DNA of 64,000 bases from an uncultured Lachnospiraceae bacterium (GTDB lineage: Bacteria > Bacillota > Clostridia > Lachnospirales > Lachnospiraceae): the NCBI GenBank assembly GCA_910589265.1, contig CAJUTQ010000074.1, positions 78,353-142,352 of the forward strand, written 5' to 3'. Below the pieces are notes generated by a model, which did no database searches, was not told the DNA's origin, and was given only the letters and a program-made list of their open reading frames with translations. This document shows positions 62,078 to 64,000 of this stretch, piece by piece. Within the stretch, counting starts at the first letter, position 1; every line of letters starts with the position of its first letter. Position numbers and translations under genes: made by a program.

Positions 62078-64000
62078 TCAAATTTGTCCATAACCTGCTC
62101 CCTTATCCAATTTAAACTTAGATAATAGTTTTTTCAACAATGTAGCTCTGCTGGACATCTCCTCACTGGCAGTGACAGACTTCTCACTGGCAGAGGAATT
62201 TGCCTCCACAACAGAAGAAATTTGACCAACACTCTCTTTCATATAAGCAATCGTTTTGGCATTTCTCTGGCTGGCCTTTGCAATGAGCTTTACTGCCTCC
62301 AAAACTTTTTGGGAACTTTCTACCGTCTTATCTAAAGAATGGGAAACATTTCTTACGATGCTATTTCCTTCCTTAACTGAGTAAATAGAATTCTCAATCA
62401 AGGCTTTTGTGGCCTTCACAGCCTGATCGGACTTCGCTGCCAAATCCCGCACTTCATCGGCCACAACTGCAAAACCTTTGCCTGACGTTCCAGCCCGGGC
62501 CGCCTCCACAGAGGCATTGAGAGCGAGGATATTCGTTTGAAAGGCAATATCCTCAATAGTAGCAATAACCTTTCCAATTTCCTCTGATGACTTAGAAATT
62601 TTGTCCATAGCCTCAACCATTTCTTCCATATACTCTGCACATTCTTTAATTTGTTTCTCTGATTCCTGGGAATATTGCACAACCTCTTCACTGCTCTCAA
62701 CATTATGTTGGAAATTATTAGAAATTTCACGTATAATAGCAGACAGCTGATTTACGGCACTCGTTTGTTCTGATGAACCCTGGGATAAATCATAGGCGCT
62801 TTGGGATACATATTCTGCACTGTTGGACACCTGTCCTGCACTTTCTTCAATCAAACGCAAAGTATCCGCCAGCATCATCTGCATATGGTTCAATCCTTCT
62901 TTCACTGTAGAAAATTCCCCTTTATAATCCTGATGAAGGGTAAACATAAAATTCCCTCCTGCCATTTCCTTAAGCACTGCGGAGATCTCAGAAATATAAT
63001 TGATATATTGCTGCAGCCGCTCCACAAGTTTCTCTAAAGATGTAGAAACAATTCCAATTTCATTGTTTGTATGGGTTTGAATGGAAACTGTTAAATTCCC
63101 ATCCGCAATCTCCTGAGTCGTATTTGCCAAGTGGTGCAAAGGGCGGATGAGAAGTGATTGCATATAAAAAAACAGAAGAAGGACAACGATTATAGTAAAA
63201 ATAACACACAATATTGTTAAAAAAATACCTAAACGTTGAGCGTACAAAAACAAAGAGGATTCTGGAACGGTAACGACAATGTTCCATCCGCTTTCTGGTA
63301 TTTGAGAAAACCAAACGTGCTGCTTAGCTCCGTCTAAAGTATAAGAGCCTGTCCCTTCCTTTTGACTGAGAATCAAAGAGCCTAAAGCAGATAGAGAGGG
63401 ATTGTCCTCCTCCAAAATATTGGCGGTAAGAAGCTTTGTGCTATCCTCAATGGCAATATATGTACCTGAATCATCAATGAGAAAGGCTTTTCCAGCCCCA
63501 TTATATACACTGAGATTCGTAATCATTTCCTGCATCTTTGTCAAATCAATATCTGTTGTGGCAACACCAATAAGACTGCCCTTTTGATCATAAATAGGCG
63601 CTGAGGAGGTGACCATGGAAATTTGAACAAAGTCATCATAATAAGGGGCAGACCACACAGAGCTAGAAGTAGTGTTTACAGCTGAAGTGTACCAATCCTG
63701 TTCTGTATAATAAACCCCATCTCCCAAAGAGTAATTATCAATATATGTGACTTTACCATTTTCCCTCATACAATAGGGAGAAAAATATTGTTGTTCCCTT
63801 TTATGAGCATAAGGCTCAAACCAAATACCGCCACCGAATGTTTCTGGGTTAGTATCAATAAAAGAAGTCAAAATATCCTCATAGGCGGCCTCTTTCCAGT
63901 CTCCTGGGCTCTCAGCGTCAGCTCTGGCATAAACGGCCTCTACTCCCCTGGCCAATGTTTCTGCCACAAGACGGTTATTCGACAGAGAAGCTGCAATAGC
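62078..64000 (-). CDS. Methyl-accepting chemotaxis protein with dCache sensor (5' end cut)
   Basis: The frame is open to the window edge, so the N-terminus with the first membrane segment is missing. The sensor part has [16 protein letters not shown] and [15 protein letters not shown], typical of dCache_1 ligand domains outside the cell. A membrane segment ([20 protein letters not shown]) and a HAMP region ([19 protein letters not shown]) follow. The signalling hairpin tip [20 protein letters not shown] is well conserved and intact. It would pass ligand binding to CheA. No other chemotaxis or flagellar gene is in the window. Confidence 0.9.
   Translation of the reverse strand, partial: AIAASLSNNRLVAETLARGVEAVYARADAESPGDWKEAAYEDILTSFIDTNPETFGGGIWFEPYAHKREQQYFSPYCMRENGKVTYIDNYSLGDGVYYTEQDWYTSAVNTTSSSVWSAPYYDDFVQISMVTSSAPIYDQKGSLIGVATTDIDLTKMQEMITNLSVYNGAGKAFLIDDSGTYIAIEDSTKLLTANILEEDNPSLSALGSLILSQKEGTGSYTLDGAKQHVWFSQIPESGWNIVVTVPESSLFLYAQRLGIFLTILCVIFTIIVVLLLFFYMQSLLIRPLHHLANTTQEIADGNLTVSIQTHTNNEIGIVSTSLEKLVERLQQYINYISEISAVLKEMAGGNFMFTLHQDYKGEFSTVKEGLNHMQMMLADTLRLIEESAGQVSNSAEYVSQSAYDLSQGSSEQTSAVNQLSAIIREISNNFQHNVESSEEVVQYSQESEKQIKECAEYMEEMVEAMDKISKSSEEIGKVIATIEDIAFQTNILALNASVEAARAGTSGKGFAVVADEVRDLAAKSDQAVKATKALIENSIYSVKEGNSIVRNVSHSLDKTVESSQKVLEAVKLIAKASQRNAKTIAYMKESVGQISSVVEANSSASEKSVTASEEMSSRATLLKKLLSKFKLDKGAGYGQI

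Overview
The window is AT-rich DNA with strong AGGAGG-type ribosome binding sites and Clostridia-type gene content: DUF4317, CsbB/YfhO-like GT-C proteins, a mannose-family PTS, a Cache-type chemoreceptor, and relics of a Phd/RelE toxin-antitoxin pair and of a MobC/transposase element. The best guess is a gut Lachnospiraceae (Firmicutes, Clostridia), at moderate confidence. No rRNA, tRNA or CRISPR array was seen.

Positions 1-50.8 kb are one very large cell-surface polysaccharide locus, nearly all on the minus strand. Promoter-like sites split it into four leftward units. Unit A (about 50.85 to 44.1 kb) holds a flippase, tRNA-dihydrouridine synthase, a short DUF4317 protein, an unknown protein and two GT-C-like membrane proteins. 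Unit B (42.2 to 32.7 kb) starts with a ChbG/YdjC-type deacetylase, followed by YfhO and several polytopic GT-C-like proteins, one of them frameshifted. Unit C (32.6 to 12.2 kb) is a rhamnan-type assembly module. It has a DUF1972 (RgpA/Cps2T-like) rhamnosyltransferase, two WsaF-like and several GT2/GT4 transferases, a Wzm/Wzt ABC exporter, a methyltransferase next to a kinase-like/coiled-coil protein (resembling a split WbdD chain terminator), and a GT2 + DUF2304 + GT-C trio like streptococcal GacI/GacJ/GacL. Unit D (12.2 kb to the left edge) has a Gfo/Idh/MocA dehydrogenase, two SDR epimerases, a second ABC exporter with one permease but two different ATPases, an AsnB-type amidotransferase and two glycosyltransferases that share a CgeB-like domain. 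Both of those carry long G tracts (9 and 11) inside the coding sequence, the hallmark of phase-variable contingency genes. One plus-strand GT-C gene (42.27-44.1 kb) runs from a promoter overlapping that of unit B.

The model suggested by the content is as follows. Nucleotide sugars are made or modified by the SDR/MocA enzymes. Cytoplasmic GTs build chains on a lipid carrier; the initiating enzyme and rmlABCD are not in the window. Chains are capped and exported by the two ABC systems or the flippase. Polyprenyl-phosphate sugars are then used by the GT-C proteins to decorate the polymer outside.

From 50.9 to 64 kb the window is a patchwork: a decayed toxin-antitoxin pair, a MITE-like 135-bp element, an HD phosphohydrolase, a two-gene ABC transporter, relics of a mobilization gene and a transposase, a regulator followed by a decaying ABC operon, a partial mannose-family PTS operon, an SDR fragment, about 1 kb without genes, and a chemoreceptor gene running off the right edge.
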